A DNA stretch of 64,000 nt. Source: Aurifilum marmelostoma. Its lineage: Eukaryota > Ascomycota > Sordariomycetes > Diaporthales > Cryphonectriaceae. Every line of letters starts with the position of its first letter. Within the stretch, counting starts at the first letter, position 1. Under the pieces are notes generated by a model. It did not search any database and had not been told where the DNA came from. It saw nothing but the letters and a program-made list of their open reading frames with translations. The translations under genes and the position numbers were made by a program. This document shows positions 24,965 through 37,049 of the stretch, in pieces. The stretch lies in the NCBI GenBank assembly GCA_027559495.1, contig JAMXSV010000004.1, positions 609,001 through 673,000 of the forward strand. The letters run 5' to 3'.

Positions 24965-25021
24965 GTTCGCTTCACATCAGCCAACCAGGCAGTAGAAAAG
25001 CTGCGTGAAACTCCCTCAACA

Positions 25022-28000
25022 ATGGGGTCCACAACAAAGACTGTTCTCCTGGTGGGAGATCAGAACGATCCGTTTGTGCAGGGGATCGACTACCTGTACA
25101 AGCAGGCCGAGACACAGCCGTGGCTTGCCTCTTTCCTCGCAGACAATGTGGCCATCCTCAAGGAGCAGATGACTCACTGGGAGTCGACGCTCCGGGACAC
25201 CATGGGTGTCTTCCACACCTTCCAGGAGCTTGCAGACAAGTACCGGACCAAGCCTGACCCGGTGGGCATGTCACACGGCATGCTGGTGTTTATCATGAGA
25301 CAGGCCCTCCTCTTGCAGTGAGTTTCTTTTCTCTCGTGCTCTGTCGCTCACACGCCGTTGTCTCCCTGGTCTTTTCTCTTTGGTACTGACAGAATCTTCC
25401 ATAGATGCGTCAAGAGAGAGCCAAGTCTGGTGCACGATGCCGAGACGATACCAATCTGCGGTGGTCTTCTCAATACGGCGGCCCTGGAGGTGGCCAAGGA
25501 CTTTGACTCCCTGTACGAGGCCAGTCTGGAGATGACGAGGGTGCTCTGCCGGATGGAGGTCTTCTCCTACTACCGGTCGAGGGCCACCGAGATCTCGACA
25601 GCCAACTGGGGGTGGACCCTGGTCGGTATCACTGCCGACAAGCTCAAGACCGCCCTCGACAACTTTCAGCGGAGCATGGTATGTCTTTGAATGCTGTCCT
25701 CCCCTACAGACCAGAGTGTCAGCCTCATTAACACCATCAAAAAAATATAGGGGATACCAGAGGTCAAAAAGGTGCGGGTGGCCGTCATCGGCCAGGGCTG
25801 GAGCACAATCATCGGCCCGCCCTCTGTCCTGGAAAAGGTGCTCAAACAGTGCCCGGCGGTCAAGAACCTCACCAAGCAGGAGATGGCCGTCCACGCCCTG
25901 CACCACTCGCTCAACCTGACCGACGCCGAGCTCGACAGCGTCGTGGGCGACTCGGCCCTCCTGGACCTTCCCGTCGCCGGCGGCACCTGGCGCTCTGTGG
26001 TGCGCGCAGCCTGCGAGTCGATCCTCTGCAAGCCCTTCAACATTGTGGACGAGGTCAAGAGCCGTGCCGCCCTGATCAGGTCTTCCTCGGTCGACCTCAA
26101 CGTCATCGGCGTCAGCCCCCACGACAAGTTCGTGGCCGACCAGCTCAAGGCCGCCGGCAAGGACGTCACCATCCGCTACGAGCACAGCGTGCCCCTGACC
26201 GTCCCCGTCTCCCCGTCTGTCGAGTCGGGCAAGGTGGCCATCGTCGGCCTCGCGGGCCGCTCCCCCAGCGCGGACGACCTCTCTGACTTTTGGCGCATCG
26301 TCATCACGGGCCAGGACGTGCACAAGGAGATCCCCTCCGACAGGTGGGACATCAACGAGTTCTTCAGCGCGACGCACAAGGGCAAGTGCACCACCAACGC
26401 CCGCCACGGCTGCTTCATCGACCGGCCCGGCGCCTTTGACGCCCGCTTCTTCAACATCTCGCAGCGCGAGGCCCTCCTCATGGAGCCCTGCCACCGCCTG
26501 TGGCTCATGTGCGTCTACGAGGCCCTCGAGATGTCTGGCTACAGCGCCGGCCGCACCAGGGTCACCGACCCCAACCGCATCGGTGCCTTCTTCGGCCAGA
26601 GCGTCGACGACTGGCGCGCCAACAGCCACCAGCTGGGCTGTGACGCCTACAACATGCAGGGCATGCAGAAGGCCTTTGGTCCCGGCAGGGTCAACTTCCA
26701 CTTCAAGTGGGAAGGCCCCACGTACCAGGTCGACAGCGCCTGCGCCTCGTCCGCCTCGGCCATCACCATGGCCTGCCACCAGCTGCTGGCCCGCGAGTGC
26801 GACATGGCCGTCGCCGGCGGCAGCACCGTCATGAGCTCCCCCCACACCTTCTCCGCCCTGTCGAGGGCCGGCGTGCTGAGCACCACCGGCAACTGCAAGA
26901 CGTACCGTGACGACGCCGACGGCTACTGTCGCGGTGACTTCTCGGGCTGTGTGGTCCTCAAGCGCCTCGAGGATGCCGTGGCTGCCAACGACAATGTCCT
27001 GGCCGTCATTGCCGCCTCTGGCCGCAACCACGCCGGCAATGCCCCCTCCATCACGACCTCGGACGCCGGTGCCCAGGAGAGGCTGTTCCGCCAGGTGCTG
27101 CGCAAGGCCCAGGTGACCCCCGAGGAGGTCAACTACGTCGAGATGCACGGCACCGGCACGCAGGTGGGTGACCTGGCCGAGATGACCGCCGTGGCCAACA
27201 CCTTCAGGCGGGCCAAGAACGACAAGGAGCCTCTGCGTGTCGGTGCGGTCAAGGCCAACGTGGGCCACACCGAGGCGGCAGCGGGCATTGCCTCTCTGCT
27301 CAAGTGTGTGCTGTCCCTCCAGGAGGAGTTCCTCCCTCCCGTGGCCAACATGCCCCACAAGCTCAACCCCAAGTTCCCGGACCTGAAGGCCCTCAAGATC
27401 GAGATCCCCAGCCAGAGGGCCGAGTTCAGGTACTCGCCCGAGAAGCGCCGCCGCATCATCCTCAACAACTTTGACGCCTCTGGCGGCAACTCTTGCCTCC
27501 TCATCGAGGACTTCCCCAGGCCGGCGGACAAGGAGGCCGACCCGCGCAGCTGCCACACCATCACGCTGTCGGCCAAGAGCGTACTCTCGCACACCGAGAA
27601 CAAGAAGCGTCTCCTCAACTTCCTGCGCGCCAGCATGGACGACTACCGCATCGAGGATCTTGCGTATGCCCTCACGGCCCGCAGGATCCACTACCCGATC
27701 CGGACGGCCTTCACGGCCACCTCCATCAAGGAGGTCGTCAGCAAGCTGGACGCCGACATCAAGGCCGAGACCAAGGCTGACAAGACGACCCCGCCTCCCG
27801 TGGTCTTCATGTTCACGGGCCAGGGCTCGCACTATGCGGGTATGGGTGCTGAGCTGTACCAGACGTCGCCGGCCTTCCGCAACATCATGGACCTCTCCGT
27901 CTCCATCTGCCGACAGAACAACTTCCCCGAGTTCCTCGACATCATCACCGATCCCGAGGTCGACATGGCCACCAAGGACACCGCCCAGACCCAGCTGGCC

Positions 28001-31000
28001 GTCGTCGCCCTCGAGATCTCCCTGGCTGCGTTCTGGCGCGCTGCCGGCGTGGAGCCTGCTGCCGTCATGGGCCACTCCCTGGGCGAGTACGCCGCCCTGC
28101 ACGTCGCCGGCGTGCTGTCGCTGACCGACGTGCTCTTCCTCGTCGGCAAGAGGGCCCAGCTGGTCCTGGAGAGGTGCGTGCCCGGCGCCTGCTCCATGCT
28201 CAGCGTGTTTGCGCCCCTGGACAGGGTCGAGGGCTACGTCAGCAAGCTGTCGAGCTGCGAGGTCGCCTGTGTCAACAGCCCCAAGGCCACCGTGGTCTCG
28301 GGCACGGCCGACGAGATCGCCATGCTCAAGGCGGGCCTGGAGAAGGCCGAGGGCGGTGCCATCCGCTCCAAGGAGCTCTCTGTCCCCTACGGGTTCCACT
28401 CGGTCCAGGTCGACCCTGTCCTCGACGACTTTGCCGCCCTGGCTCGTGGTGTTGTCTACTCTGCGCCCAAGATCCCTCTGGTCTCCACCCTGGCTGCCGA
28501 GATTGTCGACAAGCCCGGCATGATTGCCGAGATGTACCTGATGCGCCAGACCCGCGAGAAGGTCAACTACGCCGGCGCCCTGGCTGCCGCGGCTGACAAG
28601 TTCAAGAACCCAGTGTACCTCGAGGTCGGCCCCAGCCGTGTCCTGGGCTCCTTTGCCCAGGCCACCCTGAATGTTCCCCTGGAGCGCATCGCCTCCTCCC
28701 TCGAGAGTGCCAAAGAGGCTTCCTGGACAGGTGTGTCCAAGTCCCTGGCCACCCTGTACAAGGCCGGTGTCGACATTGACTGGGTCGCTGTGCATGAGCC
28801 TTTTGTCACGAGGAACCAGGTCAAGCACATCTCGACCCTCCCCGCGTACAACTGGGACCTCAAGGACTACTGGATCAAGTGGACAGAGCCCAGGGAGATG
28901 CAGCCTGTTGCTGCCCCCGCTGCTGCTGCCGCCGCCACCTCTGCACCGGCTGCTGCCGCCGTCGTCGAGAGGCCCATATCTGCAGTGCTTCACTACGTTG
29001 TCAAGAAGACGCTGTCTCCCAAGGTCGAGGTGACCTTCCGGAGCAGCGCTGCGGACCCTGCGCTCAAGGCTGCCATCCTGGGCCACAGGCTGCGTGACGT
29101 CCCCGTCTGCCCCGGCGGCGTCTTCTGCGAGATGGGCATGGAGGGTGCCCAGTACACCCTCGAGGCTCTTGGCCGGAAGGGCGTCGACCTGGCCCTGCTC
29201 ACGCCCTCCTTCAACCGCCCCTTCAGCATGCCCACGGGCGAGTCGACGGCCGAGATCCTCACCACCATCACCATGCCCACGGAAAGGACCCTCACGGCCG
29301 CCTTCAGGGTGTCCAACGGCCCCATGTCCTTCGACCTGGGCAGCTGCAAGTTCCAGGTGGTCGACAACAAGAAGCTGCAGGGCGACTGGGACAAGACGTC
29401 GTACTTTGTCCAGGCCCGCATGAACGATATCGTCCGCGCGGCCAAGGAAGGCGATGGCCACCGCTTCAAGCCGTCCATCTTCTACAGCCTCTTCAGCAAC
29501 ACCGTCAGGTATGCCGGGCCGTACATGGGACTCAAGGAGGCCTACGTCTCGCCCGACTTCAAGGAGGCGGCTGCGGAGGTCGTCCTCCAGCAGGATCCTG
29601 CCGACCCCAACACAAAGTCCAGCCCGTACTGGTCCGACAGCCTCGTGCACCTGGCCGGGTTTGTGGCCAATGTCAACCCCGAGCGTCCCGAGGGCAGGAT
29701 GTTCATGATGGGCGGCTTCGACAAGAGCGAGCAGACTGCCCCTCTGGCCGCTGGCAACAAGTACTTCTCGTACGTGCGCGTGACCAAGAACGAGGGCGAG
29801 AGTTTCATCTGCGACGTCTTTGTCTTCGACGTCAAGGCCGGAAACAGGCTCGTCATGCAGTGCTCCAACCTGCATTTCCACCAGGTCGAGTACGCCACCC
29901 TCGAGAGGGCCCTCGGCAAGAAGCCTGCTGCAGGCGCTGCTGCTGCTGCTTCTGCCGCTAGACCTGCTGCTCCCAAGGCTGTTGCGGCCAAGGCTGCCCC
30001 CAAGGCTACGCCCAAGGCTGCTGCTGCTCCCAAGGCTGCCAAGAAGCCCAAGAAGGCTGCCAAGAAGAAGGCTGCCCCTGGTGGACAGGTCAGCGTCCTC
30101 GAGACCCTCCTGGCTGCCATCTCCTCCGAGACGGGCACTTCCATGGACGAGCTGACTGACGATGCCGTCCTGGGCGAGATTGGCATCGACTCCATCATGG
30201 CCATCCAGATCTCTGCTGCGGTCAAGGGCGCCACGGGCTACGATATCTCTGCCACCTGGGGTCTCGAGTACCCGACCATTGGTGCCCTCCGTGAGGAGTT
30301 CAAGGACGTCTATGGCGAGGCTGGTGAGCACGATGGTGACGAGGAGGCAGAGAACAACGACGAGGAGGAAGAGGAAGACTACGATGTGGTGGCATCTGAC
30401 GAGGAGTTTGATGACCCTGTCGAGCAGGACATTGAATCGCTCGACGACGATGGTGTTGTCGCTGCTCCGAAGGCCTCTTCTGGGGGCTCCGCCAATGTCC
30501 TCGAGACGTTCCTGCAGGCCATCGCCAACGAGACTGGCACTTCGATGGATGAGCTGTCCGACGACGCAGTCCTGACCGAGCTGGGCGTCGACTCCATCAT
30601 GGCCATTCAGATCTGTGCCACCCTCAAGAACGAGACGGGTGTCGAGATCCCTCCCACCTTTGTGTTCGAGTACCCAACCATTGGCGACCTCCGTCAGGAG
30701 TTTGCCAATGTCGAGGGTGCAGGACCGTCTTCTTCTGTCGGGTCCTCGTCCGGTCGCTCGTCTCCTGTGCAGGACGACACTGATGTCACGGATGCCGAAG
30801 AGGCTGTTGTTGCCGCTGCTCCTCCTGCGGCTCCAGTGGTCGAGAAGAAGAAGGTCGTGGCGCCGAAGCCGGCCCCTGCCCCTGCCCCCGCTCCTACACC
30901 GGCACCCGTGGTCAAGAAGGCTGCCGCCCCGGCACCAGCCCCGGCTGTGGCCAAGAAGGCCCCGGCACCCAAGAAGGCACCTGTCTCTGTGGCGGCTAAG

Positions 31001-32077
31001 CTCCCAGTGGACCCGGCCTCCCTGGTCAAGGACATGTCCGTGTTCAAGTTTGAGGAAGAGGACCCCGAGACCATCGACTACGCCACCATCCCCAAGGCAA
31101 AGATCGTGCTGATGCAGGGCAAGCCGACCTCCAAGGAGACGCCCCTGTTCCTGATCCCTGACGGTTCGGGAACGGCTGCCACGTATATCCACCTGCCCCA
31201 GTTCAGCTCCGGCCTGCCCGTGTATGCCATCGAGTCCCCCTTCCTGCGCTGCCCCGGCAAGCTGTCGCGCAAGACGGGCATCCCCGGCCTGGCCAGCCTC
31301 GTGGTCGAGGCCATCATCAAGGTGAGGCCACAGGGCCCGTACCTGATCGGCGGGTACAGCGGAGGCGCCACCATCAGCTACGAGGTGGCCCGCCAGCTGG
31401 CCAAGACGGGGAGAAGGCTGCAGGGCCTGCTGCTGATCGACATGTGCTGCCCCCGGTCCATGGTGGACACCATCGACAGCGTGCCCGAGCAGGGCCTGGC
31501 GGTGCTGATGAGGCTGTCTCCTCCCGACAAGCGGTCCTTCTGGACCAGCAGCATGGCCTCGCAGTTTGCCCAGCAGCACCAGCGGCAGATCGTGCGGGCC
31601 GTGTGCCACTACGACCCGGAGCCCATGGCCGAGGAGGACAGGCCCGAGAAGGTGTGCATCATCTGGGGACGGCGGGGCCTGGTCGAGCGGGCCAAGTCCG
31701 ATCAAAAGGTCCTGGGCATGATGGCCATGCTCAACGTCCGCACCGAGTCAGGCGAGAACTTCATGATGGACCCCAGCCTAGGCCCCGTCGCCTGGGCCGT
31801 CCCCAGCAAGAAGGAGGGCGACCTGGGTCCCAATGGTTGGGACAAGTTTGTGGGTGACCAGATCAAGATCCTGGTTGCTGAGGCAGACCATCTGTCCATG
31901 CCGGTGCCCCCTGATGTGAGTATTCCCTGTTGTTCTTGTCCCTCCTCGATATCCGCCGTCTCTCTTCTACCGCTTTTGGGATTCCCAGTATAAAAGCTGA
32001 CCATCTTGTTTCTTCAGGTTGCGGAGCTGCACCGTTGCATCGCAGAGGCCCTGCCATATCTTAACGGACAGGAGTAG
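25022..32077 (+). CDS. Non-reducing iterative PKS, SAT-KS-AT-PT-ACP-ACP-TE
   Basis: Non-reducing polyketide synthase of 2268 aa that would extend an acyl starter with malonyl units, direct aromatic ring closure and release the product. Exons are 25022-25317, 25393-25678, 25751-31915 and 32018-32077, with GT...AG introns of 75, 72 and 102 bp. Domains by residue: SAT 1-360 (Cys121 in PICGGLLNTAA); KS about 350-790 (Cys525 in DSACASSAS, plus HGTGT and NVGHTEA); AT 875-1190 (FTGQGSHYAG, serine near 970 in GHSLGEY); PT 1280-1600 (His in GHRLRDVPVCPGG, Asp near 1489 in SDSLVH); ACP1 (Ser1675 in GIDSIMAIQI); ACP2 (Ser1809 in GVDSIMAIQI); TE about 1960-2268 (Ser2064 in GGYSGG, His2241 in ADHLSM). No methyltransferase or reductive release domain is present. 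Linkers around the ACPs are Ala/Lys-rich, then acidic, then Ala/Pro/Lys-rich. The frame is unbroken. Head-to-head pairing with the highly reducing PKS suggests its SAT takes the reduced chain from that enzyme. Confidence 0.96.
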
Positions 32078-34031
32078 GATCCAAGGTGTCCTGTGTAGAC
32101 CGACTCTTCCAAATTACAGCTGTCAATTTTAGGTGGAAGAGGACGACGAGGAGTATAACATGATGTTGATGTGCAATGTGTCGTCCTGTGAGATTTCTTT
32201 CATCCTGTCTTGTCTCTTTGAATCTGTCTTTGAACCGGTCTTCAGTCACATTATTGTCGGTCTATCTTTTCCACCAAAACTTGCTCAGAATGTTCTCTTT
32301 TCTTTCCCACTTCTTTCTTCACTTCTCTTCTTTCCTGTTTTCTATTCCGTTCCGTCATGTTTATATAGTCTGGGTTGGCGAAAAAAGGTTTCATGGGATG
32401 CACAATAGATGTTCTGGTTTCTGATGTAGACAATAATGCGTTCCTTTCCAGTTTCTCTCGAGTGCCCTGTCTCCAGTGAAGTCAGCCTGACTTGTGCTCC
32501 CTGCATCCTGAATTGTCTGCACAGTGATGAGGGGCACCAGAAAACATGTTGGTGCGAGTGTTGCCAGTGGTTGTCAGAGTAGACCTGCTTGGTGCCCAGG
32601 TCGTTACTGAGTGAGACTCAAATATTTCAGGCCTCCTGTACAGTACCCTTGACGCGTTATGGTGCTGTAAACGAGATGGCGTGGGTGAAGGTCTCAAGTG
32701 CAGTGAAGTGCGTCAGGGCCAAGTCGACCCCGAGGTTCCCACTCCTGTGCCCACCTCAGCTGCTCCCTACAGCCTCAACACTACAACCCCCCAGAGTACG
32801 GTTTTAGGGCGGGACAGCGCAGTATGATTTCTCGGCAAACAATGCATGAGTGCTGTAGTCAGCGCCAACCCCCCTCTCCTCTTTCTCCTTCTCTAGAACT
32901 CTCCTGAAAGAGGCTCAGGATTACACTGACCACCGTTAAAAGTATGTTGGAAAAAGTCAAATATAGAGATTTGGTCAGTCAAGGCATAACTACTTTGTTT
33001 TGTCCTTCATTTTCAGAGCTAGGGGTACACCCAGGACTGTACCGTGCCGTCGCCGGGTCCCGACACTTTCCCTCTTCTCCGATGTAATCACTGGCTCACA
33101 CTGATACCTCTGGACATTCTGGGGGTCTGCTCCGGAGATTTTTCAAGATTCCCGAGAGTAATCAAGTATGACGTGCATTACCCTTCCTCTGACTTGTCCC
33201 ACCACGAAATAAGCATAATCAAAGGTCCCAGACATGTACATAATTAACACGCGGTCTATGCCTGCGCAATTTTTGTGGTGATGACCTCAGGGCCAGGCCA
33301 GAGCCGGAGCTGCCCTTCGGAGACTTCAAGCTGTCCCCATACATTGATCAAAGTAAGTCGCTTACATCTCCCATTTATGTACGACACGTCCAGGACCTGC
33401 TCAAATATATTTGCCTCGCCTCTGACAGACAGTAACATTTGCTGGGAAGTCTTCAGGGGAGAGGGCGAGCGCCATGTGGGGGGGGGGGGGGGGCGGGCAG
33501 GAGAAACTATGATATGGTGCCAGCCAAATTTTAGCTATGACAACTATGTACATAGTTTCTCAGCTTGCATTGCATCATAAACCCATATATCTTCTTGCGG
33601 ATGTCAAGACCGTCCGAGCACTCTTGACCGAAACCTCAACCCACCCACAGCAAACACGTGTACATGCCATGAAGCAGAAGAGGATCATCCGTCATCTTGT
33701 GATCATCAAGAAATCCCCAGAGGTAAAGATCGTCCGAGCAACCTGTCAACACCGAAAATGAACCCTTTCTGAAGAAACACCAACCCAGTAACACCTCGAT
33801 GTACCGGTAAGAAGTGAAGAATTTCCAAGCCATCATATCGTTCATGCAAAAGAGACCGATCCAGCACCGCGTATACCTAGCCCTCTTCCCCACACCCCCC
33901 TCCCCGGCCCCGCCCCCAAAAGGCCTGTCCATCCATCATCTGGCCGGCATTACTACCATTGCCGTCACCAAGACCAAGATCCGTCGTGAAGAGTCTCATT
34001 CCGAAATTTCATCCTTATTCAGTACGCCATA
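32078..34031. other. Intergenic region downstream of the NR-PKS
   Basis: No gene is supported. The first few hundred bases are T-rich, as expected of a 3' untranslated region. A G homopolymer lies at about 33478-33494. Open frames are short and show no family resemblance. Confidence 0.5.
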
Positions 34032-35192
34032 TCAGTGGGTCGCTGCCCAAGGCCTGAACGGCGCCTGGTGGGGCATCAAGACCATCCGGGGCTCGAGGTG
34101 GTCGGCGATGTTGTCCAGGGCAAGCCTGAGCGTCCAGATGCGGATGCAGCGGGCCCATCTGAAGATATTGTAGATGCACTTCCGGAACTCGAGGAACCCC
34201 TGGGTGTCCTGCAGCATGAAGCTGCTCAGCTTGCGCGTGAGGTACTGGCCGTCCTCCAGCCACGTCACCATCAGCCGTGCCTCCGTGCCGCTGACCGCCG
34301 CGCTGAAGACGGGGGTCCGGACCGTAGGGTGCACGACGCCCAGCCGCAGCTTGTACTGCTCCAGCTGGTTGATCGCGTTCACGGCGCTGGCCGCCGCGGC
34401 CATGCACTCATTGGTGGCCGCCCAGAGGCCGTTGCCCAGATAGGTGGAGGCAAAGTTGATGACCAGGAAGGGATACAGCATCTGGTCCGCCGTCGCTGCC
34501 CCCGCCGCCGCCGGGTCCACCCGCACGAGCTGTCTCTTCTCTCGGCAGCCAAAGGCCGATTCGCCGTACCCAAAGAGCAAGTCCGGCATCGGGGCCGCCA
34601 CCCTGACAAATTGGTGCGTGTTGGGCACGTTCCTCTCAAGCATGCGCGGTCTGTAGCGCTTGATCACCGACGCGCCCGCCGGCAGCCTGGGGATGAGGTT
34701 CGCGTCAAGGTACGCGCCCACAGTCTCCCTCGAGGCCCCCATCTCCAGCATCTCGAGCGCCCCATCGCGGTGTATCTCTCTGTGCGAGGGACCTGGTGAG
34801 GGGAGTCTGTAATTGAGGTTCCTGACTGCACAGTGCACCCATTCGGGCATCACTTGCCGCGACGGCTTCAAAAAGATATTGTTGCAGCCTAAGGTGATTC
34901 CGCGGTAGCCATGGTCCGAGGGAGACAGGTTCACGACGGCAACGCGGTCGGTAGCAGCACGGCGGTTGTCGTTGATGCCGGCGTTCTGCTGACCCCGATC
35001 AGCAGCACCGGCCTGGCTCCGGATGGTAGCCTGGAGCTCGGCCTCGGCCTCGGCCTGGGCCCGCATGGTCTGGAGACAATGGGGCATTGGGTGACTGTTC
35101 TGGGCATTCGAAGTCATGAATGACGGGGAGGGTCGAGCCATGGCCATTCCCTGGACTTGGTGGTTCAACTCAGGCGCAAAAAAGGAAGCCAT
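34032..35192 (-). CDS. Hypothetical protein, PD-(D/E)XK-like fungal family
   Basis: Single-exon gene of 386 aa if translation starts at the ATG at 35192 (MASFFAPELN); an in-frame ATG at 35306 would add 38 residues. The C-terminal half resembles, from memory, a large family of hypothetical proteins in Fusarium and relatives: PDLLFGY, then a hydrophobic strand (YPFLVINFAS), then WAATNECMAAAASAVN, SGTEARLMVTWLEDG and FLEFRKCIYNIFRW. Family members usually carry an E-x-K in the strand after the PDLLxGY motif, typical of PD-(D/E)XK nuclease folds. Here those positions appear as Asn and Ala, so catalysis looks lost. The N-terminal 100 residues are Ala/Glu/Gln-rich and possibly coiled. No biological role is known to me. 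Confidence 0.65.
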   Translation of the reverse strand: MASFFAPELNHQVQGMAMARPSPSFMTSNAQNSHPMPHCLQTMRAQAEAEAELQATIRSQAGAADRGQQNAGINDNRRAATDRVAVVNLSPSDHGYRGITLGCNNIFLKPSRQVMPEWVHCAVRNLNYRLPSPGPSHREIHRDGALEMLEMGASRETVGAYLDANLIPRLPAGASVIKRYRPRMLERNVPNTHQFVRVAAPMPDLLFGYGESAFGCREKRQLVRVDPAAAGAATADQMLYPFLVINFASTYLGNGLWAATNECMAAAASAVNAINQLEQYKLRLGVVHPTVRTPVFSAAVSGTEARLMVTWLEDGQYLTRKLSSFMLQDTQGFLEFRKCIYNIFRWARCIRIWTLRLALDNIADHLEPRMVLMPHQAPFRPWAATH

Positions 35193-35503
35193 TGAGCAGG
35201 AACGTTGGGTTCTGAGAGTCTGGCTTTTCCTTCCCCTTTGAATCTCACACAGCGACGGTCTGTATGTGAATAGTATGCACATATATTTGTGTCTGTATAC
35301 TCGCATTTTAAATTAGCCAAGATGATATTCAACGAGACGTAAGCATCGCTATTCCAGTACATACGTGACTTGATATCATTCACTGCAGCGTCGTTGTCTC
35401 CTTATTCAATCAGTGAAGACTGAAAAGACAGAGTGAGGAAGTATATTTTTCAGTGTGTATGCGCGTATACCAGTGGGTAGGCAGAGAGATACCTTCTCGC
35501 TGC

Positions 35504-35538
<35 letters not shown>

Positions 35539-36189
35539 CGCGTGCGTGTATAGGTGCGTCTGTTTGCGTGTGCGGTGACAGTTATGTCGTTAAGAGGGGA
35601 GAGATAACAATCTCAGAAGGGACGAGGACTGTGTAAAACCTCGAGAAGTCCGCGCTTGGACTTCGGCCTGCTGTTTCCTTCCTCTCCTTCCGTCTGGGAC
35701 ACTGAGCTCGTATGAGAGGAGGGGAGAAAAACGAACAAGACAGTAAAGGAGACGGACGACCCAGTTGCATTCCCCTCGGCAGGTGTACAACTGCAGGGTT
35801 TCATCTTTTCCACCAAAAAGTGCGGTTGCACGGGTCCACCGCGCGATGTACAGTACATACTTGGGCACGAATGAATCCATGGCGGAAAGAACCGACACTG
35901 TACACCGCCCCAAAAAAGTAAAAATAAAAAAAGAGGTGGCGGGCGAGAACGATGCGACACTGTTCGGCCAGGTCTCAGGCCACCAGCCAGCCGCTCTCCG
36001 AGAGCTGCGTCGTGGTGCGGTTCAGACTGGTCCGCCTCATTCTTCTCATAAGGTCTAGCTCGGAGTTGCTTTTGCGGGTGGTCGGCTGATGCTGCATCTT
36101 GCCGCTCGCACATAGATGCCCAACTTGCAAGGGGGGTGAACATGGCAGCGAGATGAATGGTGCATCTCTGTACTTTGGTGCCTCTCTCA

Positions 36190-36224
<35 letters not shown>

Positions 36225-37049
36225 TCTCTGTGTGTGTATGTATATGTGCGTCTCTCTCGTGAGAAGTCGTCGCCATACGATCGCAATAATCATTCTCCAT
36301 TTGAGACCTCGAGGGTCGTCCTTTCTAGCAGTTTTCTCTGACTTGTCGAGGAGGGAGACAAAGAGATATACTGGGACTCTTATGGGTGAATAAGGCTGTG
36401 TGTGCGTGCCATCTCTTTCGGCTCGTCAAGGGAGGGGCGGGTGGGCTTCAGATAGATGTCCTGCATGCCTGCATGCCTTGGTCGGAGCCTGATTCCGTCT
36501 GAAAAGAGGAATAAGGAGTACCATCAATGCCCAGTAGGCGAAGTCCGGGCGGTTTTCGGAGAGACTTGCATATCCATCTTGCTTCGAGCCAACTGCGACC
36601 CTAGTAGAGAGACACGATTGCAGAAGTCACTCGGTCGTCACGGGCGCTTCCTCGCGTGCCATGTATGGTACCTCAAAGATGGAGGCGTGATTAGGTATCA
36701 ATCTGCACGGTGCTTGCCGCTGCCCTGTTTCCTGAGTGAGATAAGTCTGTTTGGTAATCATTGCATACACACTGTGGTATTCAGATACAACCTCACGGTA
36801 TCACTCCCGCCCACGAAATTTGTCCTCTCTTGGAGACACTCCGCCCCCCCTCTTTTCCACCGGTCCTCAAGACGGCATAGGAAGACGTCACACTCCAGGA
36901 AAAGAAACACCAGGTGATCACCAGGTAGCTCCAGATACCCACGTCTGGAAAACGCCGACATGTAACTCAAAGGGAAAAAAGAATAAAATGAGAAGGGGAA
37001 GAAAGAAAGGCAAAAGGAAAAGGAGAGTCATCATTCATTAAGTACATCC
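35193..37049. other. Intergenic region with CT/GT microsatellites
   Basis: Contains CT/GT/CG-type dinucleotide tracts (about 35504-35550 and 36197-36240) and A-rich stretches (about 35910-35930, 36966-37025). A 226-codon open frame on the minus strand at 35613-36293 runs through the CT repeat and has no protein character. No gene is supported. Confidence 0.5.

Larger units (their letters stand above)
21708..25021. promoter_or_regulatory. Divergent upstream region shared by both PKS genes
   Basis: A 3.3-kb non-coding interval lies between the two PKS start codons. It has several pyrimidine-rich stretches and poly-T runs (22961-22974, 23079-23096), a CT/CA microsatellite (about 23655-23706), and a CCA trinucleotide tract (about 24930-24964) about 60 bp before the NR-PKS ATG. 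Two CGG...CCG pairs of the kind bound by zinc binuclear cluster regulators are present (22453-22466 and 23392-23406). No gene for a regulator or transporter is embedded here. Shared control of both synthases is inferred from the head-to-head layout. Confidence 0.5.

Noticed and set aside
25271..31705. A 2144-codon open frame antisense to the NR-PKS
   Set aside because: It is a shadow of very high GC at third codon positions in the sense gene, which removes stop codons on the other strand. The translation has no domain character.
35613..36293. A 226-codon minus-strand frame
   Set aside because: It depends on the CT microsatellite (Arg-Glu repeats) and shows no protein family features.
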